Shown here one piece after another: positions 50,144 through 62,314 of a stretch of DNA of 64,000 nt. Position 1 is the first letter of the stretch; the number at the start of each line of letters is the position of its first letter. This DNA is from Druceiella hillmani (Eukaryota; Arthropoda; Insecta; Lepidoptera; Hepialidae). The notes under the pieces are model-generated. The model had not been told where the DNA came from. It did not search any database and saw nothing but the letters and a program-made list of their open reading frames with translations. The translations under genes were made by a program, and so were the position numbers. The stretch covers positions 37,404,501-37,468,500 of the forward strand of contig JAYKKI010000007.1 of NCBI GenBank assembly GCA_039881145.1, in the 5' to 3' direction.

Positions 50144-53100
50144 GTGTGTATTCATTGTAATTAAATAAAAAAAAAATAACTACAAAGTAGTAGAAAAATC
50201 CTTTGAACAGATTATTCAAAACTACTAAGGTTCGGCAGAGTACTTCTTTATAAGTATGTTGTGCTAAAGTGTCTAAATCACTTAAGTGTTTCACTATTAG
50301 ATACAAAATTGTATGCACGAGGGAAAATTATTACGAGAAAGTGCCTTATTTATTTTAATAAACATGCTATTTATTCTACAATAAAAAAATCCTATAGCCT
50401 TTGAACTAACACTTGAAAGTCATGTTATATATTCGGAAACATTGTCATTGTCAATGTACGTAAATCATATGACTACATAGTATAGAATATCTTATACACT
50501 TACATAACATTTATGTACAACGTCACTATATGATTGAAATGTAATTAGTAAAGACCAGAAAACACATGCGGCAAATTCATTTATGATTAAAATGTAACAA
50601 AGAATTGAGCAAAATATTTCCTTGTTTTTTTCAATAATGCAGTATAACTTAATTGCACCAAAAAGGAAGGTTAGGTACATTTTGAGTTCTTTTTGAGCAA
50701 GGATATGCAAGTCTTTCTTAAAAAAATTGAGAATAGTTTCTTGTATTCCATGAATTATGTTTCATAATTATACTTGTGTGGATAGTATTATACAGCCATT
50801 ATGCATAATGTTTCCATAAAAATGCAAATGCAATATAGTAAATAGATGTTTATTTGGTTTTAAACAGGTTTCATAAAAATGCCTAAAGTCATTAATAATC
50901 AGAATATATACTATTATATACGTAGTATGTCAGTGTAACCGATTATTAAATAAATAATGTAATAGTCTTTGACAAATAAAACCATTTTCTCACATATATA
51001 TAAAATAAAACATGTTTGCTCTAAATAGCATTGACGTTAAATAAACAAGTATAAATTGGGTGCGTAAATATTTAAAAAAAAATAATGAGTAACCCAGTGA
51101 CACTCATTATTTTATGTCGTCATTACGTGTAATCGGTAATAAATAGGAATATTTTTTAACATAATGTTGGTAAACAAATATATTTCCCTGAGTAATTTTA
51201 AAGCCGCCATTTCCTCAATTTTATTATTACTCAATTATTAATTTGGTATAATATAAAATGTCTTTCAAATACCGTGATTACTTTTTTAAATAGACTTTAT
51301 TTTATTTGTTTACTTCATTGCTCTAGATTACCATAGAAAGATTTAACCCAAGTTTCATATTTTAATAAAATAAAAACGATTATAAAAAGCATAAAATTTT
51401 CTTAACAAAAATGAGTGGTTATTATAAAGGGGTGAACACAATTGAAAGGGTAACAATATATTAGACTTTAACAAATGTATAGTTCGCAACAACAGTATCT
51501 TATTTTTACGCCACTTATATCGTTTGTACCAATATCCTTGGCGCTTATAACCTATAGCGTTATACATTTTAATACTAAAGCAATTTTTATGGTGAACGTT
51601 TTAAACGGATGCTGTTTCAAAAAAGTAACATATGAAGGGAATATATCTAATCTAGTTTATTTAAATATTAATTATATTTTTTTATTACTAATTATTGATT
51701 CAAAATTTTAAAAATCTTCACGTCAAATAAAATTTTCCTTTTAAAAATATTTCATAATTTATTATAATCTACATTATTTTTTTTTTATTTACAAGTACTT
51801 CGTAATACATATTAAAAAATCTTTCAAAGAATTTCAAATTATTCGTTTCTCATAATTAAATATAAAATATGAATATATGAAATGGAAACCAATAAATTCA
51901 TGCGCGACACTTTTGCAGTAAACATGTAGGTAGAAATTGTTTTCGCGATATTTGAAAACTTAGCCATCGTTATTTTCTATAAACTTACGATTCGTTTGAA
52001 TTGCATTTCTCTTTGTAATCATGGAGAAACTAGTTGTACTAATTGAATATTCAACGAAAAGGAATGTCCCTGATATTGGCAATAAGAAATTACTTAGAGT
52101 TTAATTCTGTCTTATAGTATAAAATTAAAATTTCATAAAAAATAAAAAAATCAAAACGATACGAACTAAGTTTTAAAACGAATCGCTACGAACTAAATTT
52201 TTGTTTTACGTGTAGTGCTTTATATTCAATTTCTATTAACTAAAGTTATAAAATGAGTGACCCCTTGAATTTTCTATCTTTATATGCATTTGAATATTTA
52301 ATATTAAGACTAGTCGACGTGTTTAAAAATAACTACATGTTATCAAAAATTGTGTAAGACAAAAAAAATATGTCGACATTCTGAGGAGCAAATCAAAAAA
52401 TTATATAAAGTTTGAAGTCGTTTATATAAATTAATCACAAAAAACCAGCATATATGTGATGAAACTGTGACGAAATTGATATATTATGTTTTTCCAATGT
52501 GTGAAGCACTGACTTGCAAAAATTAAGTTATCAAATTAAATTGTGTCTAAAAGATAATATAATCTCTTTAAATTTTTTCTTGAGGCGCTATTTCTTATTA
52601 AAATTGGTAGGAATTTTCTAAAAATATCAAATTAAATTAATTAGAAAAATTAATTTAATAACATAAAATCAATTTATATTTGCACTCCTTTGAACAAAAA
52701 ACTCTTGAACTGGCTATGTCCACTGTACGAAACTTTATCTCGTTACGAGGTGAGCATGTATGTGTGACCAGGTTTATACAATAAACAAAATCGCTGTGCG
52801 GGCATGTGCGTACTTTTTATCGATAAAACTTTTTATCGATGAAAATAGCTACGTAAATCAACTTAAATTTACTAAGTTTCAGCCAAGATTTTCACTATGC
52901 TTGGCAATGAGTTCATTTAATTAGCTTTTTAATAAATTACAGATTATAGCCATTTCAATAACAAATGTAGATTATAGTTTAATGTTGTCTTTAATTATTT
53001 ATGAAAAGAACTAAGATGTCCAAATTTTCCTTTTATTTGTCTTTAGGTTAAAAACTGAGTCTTTGTAAATATTGCAGAAGTTCAGACCCAATTTTTTTAA

Positions 53101-53424
53101 TTAAAAAAAAAATTATTTTGTAAAAAGCCTTCGGAGCCTGAATATGAAATTTTTTTAGCAAAAAATTATCGAATTTTTAAATTTATTCGGCATCTCAAGA
53201 CCAAATTTCTAACTTAAATAAATAATTAATAATATCAATTTTATTCTTTGTCTTAAGATGAGGTCACCGGCAATATTTAAGAGTAGAAAGTAAAAAAAGC
53301 TAATACTTCCATTGCATTCCACAAAGTAACAAACGAAATATAAATACGTCTTTTCTTATTTCTTAGCTTTAATCTATTTTTAACAAACGTTTTTAAACTA
53401 CGACAATATAACTGTTTTACGCTT
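50143..53424. other. Copy-B-specific ~3.3 kb block
   Basis: Has no counterpart between the flanking duplicated blocks of copy A. It includes a stem-loop at 51078-51112 (AAATAATGAGT arms) and a direct repeat ACTTTTTATCGAT at ~52811-52840. No coding sequence or transposon ends recognised. Confidence 0.5.
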
Positions 53425-54344
53425 GTTGCGTTATAAGCATTTGCTACAAGAGAATTTTCTACCGAAAAGATCGCGTTTAGTACGCGGTTTTTAAGTTAAT
53501 AGTGAAATTTTATAATTTTATAAATATGGATGTATATTACCAGGATTCTATACAAAACATAAAATTAGGAGTAATAATTTTTTTTAATTACTTTGCGGTA
53601 GCGTCTTATCTTAAGAAATATTGGAATTAAATTTAGAAGTTAGTATTATTAAATATTCAAAGTTGTATTTTTGTATTTAATTAAATTAAATTTAATATTT
53701 CTACAGGATTTTAATTAAATTTTTTATTTCTGTCAAAGCAATGTATTTTATAGGTGCAGCACATTTCATTTACGCTATAATAGGATTAATTAAAAAAAAC
53801 AGTATTTTAAAGTTTTTTCTATCTTCATATTACAATATGGAATATAATATTACAATGTGTGAATTAAAAAAAAATAAAATATTTATCCATTTCATACTTG
53901 GATGCAAAGAATACGAATTTCAAAGACCTAACTGAGCAACGTTTTGTAAAAGCCACATTTGTTTTTATCTCTAAAGATTGTTTGTAATTCGTTTCATTGA
54001 CCCGGCTTTGCCCGAGCAAACAGATCAATATTGCTTTTTGCTTTATTCTTATTTTCATATAAATATTAACGGTTATTTTCTAAACACGTTGTAATTTCAA
54101 AATATTTATTTCTATCTGTATGTCTAAATATAAATTTATTCGTCTCTAACTTGAATTAGTTTAAAATTTTCTTAAGACTGTTCATCCCTATTTTCACACC
54201 TTTAGGGACTGAAATGTGGAAAATTATTTCTTAGCGATCTATATTCCTTTATAAACTTAACCTTTGTATACGTGAACGTATACAAAAATATGATAAATAA
54301 CCATTAATACGTTCCAGCTTGATATTTTTTATTTTATTTCCCAG

Positions 54345-54440
54345 AAAGTTCAGATTACTAGTCAATTTTATTTAGTGTATTGTGTTTGTGAAATAATACA
54401 TTACACTAAATAAAATTGAGTAGTATTCTGAGCTTTTTTG
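54345..54440. repeat. Inverted repeat downstream of the unit B P450
   Basis: Perfect 17 bp arms at 54363-54379 and 54402-54418 (CAATTTTATTTAGTGTA) with a 22-base loop. Imperfect pairing extends ~18 bp further outwards. Not seen in this form in unit A. Confidence 0.7.
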
Positions 54441-54657
54441 GAAACTATACCTTATAGCAAATCATGACTAGTATAAACATACGTTATTAATAAAAAAATA
54501 TGTCTATGTGAACCTTTAAGTCTTTTTCTCTAATAGGGTATATAAATTGTAAAAATAATATTCTTTGTTAATGTAAGTTAGTAAATATTTTACATATATG
54601 AAATTATATTGACTACTCCTTAATAATATAAAAAAATAAATCGAACCACATACATAA

Positions 54658-54669
54658 TTTATTTTTATT
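54658..54669 (-). promoter_or_regulatory. Candidate polyadenylation signals for the unit B P450
   Basis: Two minus-strand AATAAA hexamers lie about 170 bp after the stop codon. Unit A has one at an equivalent place (29330-29335). The hexamer is common by chance in DNA this AT-rich, so the call is weak. Confidence 0.3.
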
Positions 54670-54834
54670 GTATACAAATAAAAATAAAACAAAATAACAT
54701 TTTGACCTTATAAACTAACTACCATAACTATATAATTTATATTCTATTATTATTATACTACATACAGTAAATATTACAACGTATTTTTTAAAAATTTCCT
54801 AATTTGACCTAAATTATTAGTTCAAATTAATTTA

Positions 54835-55004
54835 TTAGATGTCCCTAGGACTAATATTAATCCAAAATCCATCTGGCAAGGTAATTGAGACTGTTGTCCT
54901 TGGTAAGACAATTGGGTTCATCGTTTTTGGACAAGGTGTTAACTTGAAGTTTCTGATTAAATAGAAGAGTATTACTTTCACCTCCATCAGTGCAAATCGT
55001 GAAC
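54835..55004 (-). CDS. Unit B P450 last exon and stop
   Basis: Begins [10 protein letters not shown] straight after the haem cysteine loop and ends [14 protein letters not shown] then TAA at 54835-54837. The C-terminus is normal for CYP9. Confidence 0.92.
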
Positions 55005-56167
55005 CTGGCAAGTTAAACGTACAACAGTTATATTAGCACAGAATTATGATTTAACTATCGACATGATCTTTGAATATATTGTTTTGAAAAATGTTAAATT
55101 TATATTTATGATCAATACGATTATATAATTTTTTTGGTAGATTGTTTTTAAATATTTGGAATTTATAATAATATAATGTATTATGATACATTTATCGGGA
55201 AATTATAGCATAACATGTAAAATATTACAACGAAAATTAATATTTAAACTAATATCAATTTGTACATACTTCTTCAAAATTGTCCGTAATCGTATTAAGA
55301 ACTATGTAACTCACCAATACAGTTGCGCGGCCCTAAACCGAATGGCATATACGTAAACGGATTGATGTTATGTTTATTTTCAGCTGAAAACCTTTCAGGA
55401 ATAAACTTCTCAGGCTCATCCCAGTATAGTGGATCGTAATGCAGTGGCCTGACTGGTATCATGCAAACTTTTCCTTTTTCGATCTGTGAGAGAAAATTAA
55501 TAAGACTTTGTTTTTATTTTCTTAACTGGAATTTTTAAATGAGTTGTTTTTCGTTAATTCACAGATTTTTATATGGATAAAGAAAATACGTAACGATTAA
55601 AGGCGTCTTTTCTAGAAGTTGCTCGTAAACGTTATGTCAGAAATCAATTAAATTTTCCGTACATAAGTCTACTACACTTAATTATACTGAGAGAATATCA
55701 CAATAGACACTACAGTCCACTTACCGTAAAATGACTCATTCATATATTCTTTCTTAAAAAGCATAATTACAATGATGTTCTAAGGGATACGTGATGAGCG
55801 ATAAGCAATTGAAGAAGGAGTAATTTATTAAAACCAAGTATTATAACTTTGATTTTTATGTGAAATTGTTTTCAAATACAGAAAATCCGTATTTCTATAC
55901 CTTAAATATTAGACATAAGCGAAAAAAGAAAAATGTTTATGTCTTGACTATATTTGAAAGTCAAGGTAAATTCAAGCGGGAATGAGTCTTGAGACATTTA
56001 ACAAACTACATTATTTACAAAAAATGGAGAATATTTGTTTCCTTATTTTAAATTATTTATTATGTTGCTTTCCATATTAGGAAAATTTGATATAAAATTA
56101 CCGCCATTTTGAAAGTATTAGACTAATTTTTTTCATTTATTAATTTAACCTCGATTTTGATACATGC

Positions 56168-56233
<66 letters not shown>

Positions 56234-59200
56234 TACTCTTTTGCAAAAAAAGGGCACTTATAGGAATAAACCATATCTGAGTTATTTTATATTATTTGAT
56301 GCATTTTATATGGCGATATGATGAGAATATTGTTATTTATTATTGAGATATCGTTTTTACTTACTTCAGTCATTAAAAATGCGAATAAATAAAAAAAAAA
56401 CGATGTAAAATCCACAGATTAGCGTTTTTTATACTACTACATGAAAAATAGCTAAAGTTTATTTTTGAATATTTTATAATTAATTTAACACAACATTTAA
56501 AAATTTAGTAACGAGTATGGCCTCCTCTAGCTAAAATCAATGCGCTTAATCTACTAGACATGCTTTCGACGACGTTTTTTACAATTTCCTAAGGAATACG
56601 TTCCCATTCAACGACGATCATATTTTCAAGGGCCTGAATGTTTTCTGGAGCTGGTTTTAGGGCTCCGACGCGTCGTTTGAGATTATGCCATATGTGTTCT
56701 GTCGGACTGAGGTCGAGACTTCCAGCTGGCCAGTCTAACCGACGAATTACGGAATTGTGTAAAATATTTAGAGTATAAATATACGGATTTTCGGTATTTG
56801 AAAACAATTTCACATAAAAATCAAAGTTATAATACTTGGTTTTAATAAATTACTCCTTCTTCAATTGCTTATCGCTCGTCACATATCCCTTGAAACATCA
56901 TTTTAATTATGCTTTTTAAGAAAGAAGATATGAATGAGTCATTTTACGGTAAGTGGACTGTAGTGTCTATTGTGATATTCTCTCAGTATAATTAAGTGTA
57001 GTAGACTTATGTACGGAAAATTTAATTGATTTCTGACGAAAAAAAATTTAATTGATTTCTTATGAGAAACTTATTGTTAAATATTTTCTTTATCCATATA
57101 AAAACCTGTGAATTAACGAAAAACAACTCATTTAGCATGGCACAGCATGAATCAAAATCGAGGTTAAGTTAATAATTGAACAAAAGTGATCTAATACTTT
57201 CAAAATAACCGTAATTTTATTGGTTAAAAATTCACGTTTAAAAAAAACTTTTCAAAAACCTTAATTTTTGCTTAACCTTTTTTTATCTGTCGCTTATTAG
57301 AAAACAATGCAATTACCTCTATTCAAACCTTTTTGTCCATGATACTTACGGCAATTTATATGTATAATTTGATAATTTTACCGAAATCATCATACTTTAC
57401 AACGATAGTAGGAAATGAAGCATACACATATACCGACCGACCACCTAACTATGAACTCCATTATATTTAAATTTCCAAATATTTTAAATGTTACCTCGTT
57501 CTTAGCTTTGTGATCATCATACTGAATTAAAATTACATTAAAAGACGGCTAGTATTATTTCCAGGATGACACCAAATTACCTGATATTCTATTCATAAAA
57601 AAATATCTTGTAGTTAAAGTTCAAAAAAGGAATGTAAGAACTTAATTATTAACGTACATTATAAATAAACGCATTTATAATAGTGAAAGTCGTTAGCTTC
57701 CTTTGTGTGAGTAGCCATTGTGAGAATTAGGAGAAATTGGAATACAATCGTTTCAAACACATTTTTTACGAAAAAGATTCACATACCACCATGTCGGTCT
57801 TCTTGCCATCCTTATCGGGTATGTTGTATGTCTTCACGCACACTCTGTCCAAGAATGGAGCAGGAGCCCAGAGTCTCATGCATTCTGTAAGGTAAATGTG
57901 CATTTTACGAAACGTAATGAAATTTGAAGACGCCTAAAACACCAAACTTAATTTTTTTATAATTGTCTCTTACCTTCCTGAAATATTAGTTAAATTAACT
58001 TAAAACATAAATTATTTACCTTACGTAACTCAAATTCACTATATTTTTCAAAATGTTTTTTGTTACTTTCTATTACTATAAAAACCATAGTTTTCAATTA
58101 CAAATTTAAACGACATGAGATTTGCAATAGTTCCCATGTATTTTTATTTGAAACTACAAATATTTTTGTTGATAACATTTATGAAAGCTACTTCAATAAC
58201 TTTTCTAAAATTTCTGATTCAGTAGCTGTAAAAAAATTAAGAGACAAATCATGATATTGCTTGAGTAACGATACTGCTTACAAGTTTATTCGACGATACT
58301 GCCTATTTTGATTCATTTAATTATCTTAGATTTTAATTTGTTGCTTAAAAAATAAAATACTTTTATTACAAATTTTAATCTTGTATGATGGTGGGTATGC
58401 CTACACAGATATTAAGAAACAATTTTTTTAGGAAATGTAAATAATCTTACCACTAATGACCATATCTAAATAGGTCAATTTTTGTATTGATTCATAAGTC
58501 AAATCTCCGTTCTCAGGATAATTAGCATCAACTTCCTCTCGAAGTCTATCCTGAATTTCAGGGTTGGCCACTAGCTGCAAAGATGCGAAAGAGAGAGCAG
58601 TAGAGATGGTGTCAAATCCGGCAAAGAAGAATAAGAATGCTTGAGATGCCAGCTCATCATCTGACCACACTAAAAGAAATGGAAGTAAATTAATGTAAGT
58701 ATCGATATAAATGCAAATCTTTGCGATTAATTACATAAATGCAATCTTACTATCGGCGAAAATAATCTTTAAACTACCTGATAACTTAATAATAGGAAAT
58801 TAGCATTCTCGAACTATACGCTGTATATGAAAATCGAAACCTAAAGAAGCAGACAAGGTAACTTGACGTTCCTACACTTTTCACGTCCATATTAAAAAAT
58901 AGAGATGGCTAGATTTAAAGTAGCATTTTGGAGTGTCTATTCCATGATTTCTCTAAATATTCGTTCTGTTACGTAACTTCTGGAATAACTGCATCTTTGT
59001 ATGACTACCTCCGCGTGAATTTTCTAATTTATTTCAATAAAAAATCTAACATTTCCCAGAATTACCATAAGTGAAAGGCACTCACCTCGTTTAGACTGTC
59101 TTTTGCCAATGTCGGATTCTTCTACCGTCGCGAATCCAACATCGTCCGTTGCTGCTTGTGTTTCGTATTTCAGGTTACCTGTAATTAATATATTAAACTT

Positions 59201-62200
59201 AACTTTTAACATGTGCATAAAATTTATTTCGTCAATAGAAAAATAGGGAAAGTGTGGCAGATGTGTGACCTGATAGATGTAATGTTAATAGACGAGTAAG
59301 AAATACCATTAAAAAGGTAAATGTAATGCCGCGCACACTATCCATTATACAGTTTGTTACTTGGCTTTAGAGAAAAAACAATGTTTGGCTGTTTGCGCTG
59401 ACAAAAATACTCTAAGGAAATAGAATACTCCAAGACCACTCACCTTTCTTTACTTCCATCAAAATGTTAATCATGTCCGGTCGAAATATCTTATTCTCTT
59501 CACGATACTTGACAGTGCTCTTGTAGATATTTTTGAAAAAATTCGTTATTTCTGGATTGAATACACTGAGATTCATTTTCTAAAATATTGAACAAAATTG
59601 AACAATTAGATTAAATTTATCTCCAAGTCATGATATTTGTCCGATTAAATTTTAAAAGTATATTAAAGGAACGACAAATTATCCAAATACAATTATGGGA
59701 AACAATGTTTTGTTGAAACGAATAATTAGAAATATTTGTTATGTTTGTTTGTATCATCTAGTGCTCTTCTCTTGCAAACTTACCTAGTTCATATTATATT
59801 CCATATATGTATGTATGCGTGGGTGTATGTTTTTTGGTGTATATTTTTTATGTAGATGTGTGTACGTGTGTGTGCCTGTATGTTTGCGAAGATTTGTGTA
59901 TGTTTGTATGTGCGGATACGTGTTGATAAATAGTACCAATTAATTCATGTTGCAATTAATTTTCACTTACTGATGCTATTATTGGCCAGTTTGATATAAT
60001 TAGGCTCTTCACAAATTGCCAAAAGTTGAATGTGGTCATCTCCTTTCCAGTTACGAAAAACTTATTTTCCCTGTCTACCAGCGAGTCTGTCTTGCATCCG
60101 AAGGCTGAGGTTGCAATAACATCGGTGGCGAAACGAGTATAGAGATCCTTTATCTCAATTTCCAGATATCCTTTCGGTGAAGAAGTCATAATCATAGTAC
60201 CAAGGGCGTTAAATACTTAGCACAAAGTTTAAACGCCAACCATGTAATAAATATAGGGTTTAAAAAAATTAATTATGCCTAAGACATGTACTTTGAAAGT
60301 AAGCTCGTTTCTCTAATACTATTTTAAGACATTTACTTGGAAAAAGAAGTGTCTTAAATCCATTCAAATACTATTAAAAATTGTTTTAATGTAATAAAAA
60401 TACAAAGTTTCTAAGAAGAAACTTAGTTTGAATGTAGAATAAACTAAAAAAAATATCACGTAATATGTCTTCAAAATTTCAAATATTTGATTTGAATATA
60501 AATCCATTTTTAAATTATGACTTTAATAAAATAAAAATTTCGGTATCTCAAATACCGGAATTTTTCTTTGATTGAAGAAAAAAACCAAAGAAAGAAAATT
60601 AATCATCAGACGCCCAGTAAAAGAAATAATGCGATATATACTTTATTTTTACAAAAATAAAAATACCGAATAAATATCACTATATCTAATATTTTTGAGT
60701 TGGGATAGAATACCAATATATTTCTATTTCAACTCAAGCATTTATTATTAAGTATTTTAAGACTAAAATTTCAAAAACGGACCTGCATCCAAAATGATGT
60801 TCTAAGCGTTGTTAAAATATATTATCACTCATCGCTATATAATCATTTAATACATTATAATACAAATTATTTATAATGTATTTTGAAATAATTTTACGAA
60901 TTTAGATGTGACCGAAAATGAAAAGGAACTTGAAGGGAAATTACAATGTAAAAAATTATTACATTAAATACATAATTAGTACTACAAATAGCAAATTATA
61001 AATAAATATTTACAGTACTAAGGGAATAGTCATTAATTTTCAAAAATATTATCATTGATATAAATTACTACACCTGCTAAGTTAAAAAGTCGTAATATGA
61101 TCAGAAATGCAGAACGTAAAAATGAAATGATAACATTTGCAATAAATTATTAATTGCAGCCTTTTTAATAAACCTTAATAAACGATAGGTAAACTATAAC
61201 AATATTTTTGGAAAAATTTTATCAAAATCAAAACAACTTACCGTTTTTAAATTTCTTACTGTCAACTTCTTTCTTTAAATAAGCCACAACTTGATGTCCA
61301 CATTCCACCATGAACGGACACATATTCCTCATCTTGGAGCCCGTGAATGCTGGACTCAAAGTTGATCTCATATCTCGCCATTTATCGCCTGTTTAAAATA
61401 TATGGTATTAAAAAATGTTTATAAATGATTTAATAAAAACTTTAGTTCCTTTCAACCTGATATTCTTTTTTAGAAAAAATTTCCCATTAATTCCAATATC
61501 AATATATGCATTTTAGAAGTAGAAATTTTATGCGAATTTAGCAATTAATATGGTGTGAAAATAGATTTACAAAATTTTTTTGAATATTAACAACAAATAT
61601 TGTAACGAATAATAAAATACTTGTACACTACCTTGAACACAACTTTGCGAAATGGTTAACAGTCAGGTGCAATTGTATTCTTGCTCATGAGAATAGTAGG
61701 AAAAAGTCATTGACTTTTTATTTAATTTTAAAAGCTAACAAGCAAAATAATTATGTTGTTAAAGTAACTATAGATTTATGTCATTTACTTAAAGCCATTT
61801 TTACTTACCCATTATAAATGCAACAAACACATCAATACCAAACAATCATATATACCTTGGAGTGAACCACATTAAATATGTTATCAATTCATGTTAGTAT
61901 CATTTATGTAAGTATCATTAAAATAGTGTAATAAAAAACGAGTTACTAAATACGGTCCTAGACGTAAAAGGATATCGTATATAGGTGACCATTCATATTC
62001 GAATTTTTATTGCCTTTGGGCATCAAAACATTCATTTATATTTACACTACAAAATTTGAAAGCATCCCCAAACATATTAGACGTTGTAAAAATGTTTAAA
62101 GTAAATGTGACGATTTGGCTATTGAACTAAGCAGATAATACCTTTCAGAGCAAACAGACTATTGCTAAGTATCGCATCTGCATGGTTAGGTTCTTCAGAG

Positions 62201-62314
62201 AAAAAGTTGCGATGGTCGACGAAGTGATCGAAGTCCTTCACGGTAATCTGCTTCAGGAGATCAGGGTCACGTATCAAATACATTGCACTGAAGAACTCGA
62301 AGAATCCAACAATT
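54835..62314 (-). CDS. CYP9-like cytochrome P450 (unit B), 5' partial, apparently intact
   Basis: Probable microsomal haem-thiolate monooxygenase of the CYP3 clan, CYP9 family, often named P450 9e2-like. The family oxidises plant toxins and insecticides in the endoplasmic reticulum using electrons from NADPH-P450 reductase. Nine exons: 62142-62314, 61242-61388, 59971-60170, 59444-59579, 59086-59178, 58451-58669, 57787-57884, 55315-55483, 54835-55004. All joins are GT/AG and phase-compatible, giving 467 residues and then TAA. Visible motifs, numbered in this partial product: helix C WRDMR (61-65), I-helix AGFDT (266-270), K-helix ECMR (323-326), PERF (384-387), haem loop [10 protein letters not shown] with Cys410. 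The N-terminal membrane anchor and first ~60-75 residues are missing. By analogy with unit A, where exon 1 lies ~5.3 kb upstream, they should lie beyond 64 kb. No frameshift or stop was seen. Substrate cannot be read from the sequence. The family call is firm; the exact subfamily is not. Confidence 0.92.
55315..55483 (-). CDS. Unit B P450 exon 9 (PERF and haem loop)
   Basis: Encodes [20 protein letters not shown], then PERF and the haem-binding loop FGLGPRNCI; the glycine after Cys-Ile is split across the intron. Acceptor CTCACAG, donor GTGAGT. Confidence 0.93.
55535..55912. repeat. Inverted duplication, block A (direct copy)
   Basis: Intronic block repeated as its reverse complement at 56762-57136. 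Part of it (around 55.54-55.80 kb) has no counterpart in the equivalent unit A intron. Confidence 0.85.
56085..56170. repeat. Inverted duplication, block B (inverted copy)
   Basis: Reverse complement of 57141-57225. It lies just left of the (TA)n tract that borders the Tc1-like fragment. Confidence 0.8.
56170..56231. repeat. (TA)n microsatellite at the Tc1-like end
   Basis: A 60 bp TA run directly next to the Tc1-like terminus, lying between inverted block B and the element. Confidence 0.95.
56232..56762 (-). mobile_element. Truncated Tc1-like DNA transposon
   Basis: The minus strand carries the C-terminal third of a Tc1/mariner transposase, then ~270 bp to an end near 56232 rich in poly-A/T (TTTTTTTTGCAAAAGAGTAT) abutting a long (TA)n tract; TA is the Tc1 target. 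The 5' half of the element is missing. At 56762 it joins an inverted copy of host intron sequence. It lies in the intron between P450 exons 8 and 9 of unit B. Confidence 0.7.
56505..56762 (-). pseudogene. Tc1-like transposase C-terminal fragment
   Basis: Reads [20 protein letters not shown], then [19 protein letters not shown], with TAG at 56589-56591 where the family has Gln, then [20 protein letters not shown] and RGGHTRY, stop. The family motif is WPARSPDLNPIEHLW, whose Glu is the third acid of the DDE triad; it is kept here (SPTEH). The N-terminal helix-turn-helix and the first two catalytic acids are absent, so it cannot be active. Confidence 0.85.
56762..57136. repeat. Inverted duplication, block A (inverted copy)
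   Basis: Reverse complement of 55535-55912, nearly full length and high identity by eye. Its inner edge is the breakpoint of the Tc1-like fragment. Confidence 0.85.
57141..57225. repeat. Inverted duplication, block B (direct copy)
   Basis: Continues into sequence matching the unit A intron near 30.76-30.86 kb in the same orientation, so this is the ancestral orientation. Confidence 0.75.
57787..57884 (-). CDS. Unit B P450 exon 8 (K-helix ExxR)
   Basis: Encodes [20 protein letters not shown] and the following residues to TDMV. The ExxR pair (ECMR) is intact, unlike in unit A. Ends in phase 0 with donor GTATGT. Confidence 0.92.
58451..58669 (-). CDS. Unit B P450 exon 7 (I-helix, oxygen activation)
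   Basis: Contains [20 protein letters not shown] and then TIST. The A-G-x-D-T proton-relay motif is intact. The exon ends [10 protein letters not shown]. Unit A has lost the 3' two thirds of this exon. Confidence 0.93.
59086..59178 (-). CDS. Unit B P450 exon 6 (G-I linker)
   Basis: A 93 bp exon coding the charged linker [20 protein letters not shown] followed by [11 protein letters not shown]. This segment looks hymenopteran CYP9. Acceptor TTACAG, donor GTGAGT. Confidence 0.9.
59444..59579 (-). CDS. Unit B P450 exon 5 (helix G region)
   Basis: Encodes [20 protein letters not shown] through MEVKKG. Phase 0 at its start, phase 1 at its end, with donor GTGAGT. Confidence 0.9.
59809..59930. repeat. 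TG-rich simple repeat, unit B intron 4
   Basis: Counterpart of 32722-32825, starting TATGTATGCGTGGGTGTATG. Confidence 0.82.
59971..60170 (-). CDS. Unit B P450 exon 4 (helices E-F)
   Basis: Encodes [20 protein letters not shown] through [26 protein letters not shown] is typical of CYP9. The acceptor is CACCGAAAG and the donor TCA/GTAAGT. An ATG just upstream is intronic, not a start. Confidence 0.92.
61242..61388 (-). CDS. Unit B P450 exon 3 (helix C)
   Basis: Starts [20 protein letters not shown]. The WxxxR pair of helix C contacts a haem propionate in P450s. The donor is GTAAGT, in phase 1. Confidence 0.92.
62142..62314 (-). CDS. Unit B P450 exon 2 (N-terminal beta-sheet/B-helix region)
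   Basis: Encodes residues from [17 protein letters not shown] to SNSLFALKG, the CYP9 stretch just before helix C. The acceptor is GACGCAG and the donor AAAG/GTATTA. It begins in phase 2 and ends in phase 1, matching the next exon. Confidence 0.9.

Noticed and set aside
56232..56762. Active Tc1-like transposon
   Set aside because: Only the C-terminal part of the transposase remains, with an internal stop and no second terminal inverted repeat.
59956..60195. ATG at the start of the 79-codon frame over unit B exon 4, as a gene start
   Set aside because: The ATG is intronic. The exon begins at a CACCGAAAG acceptor in the phase required by exon 3.
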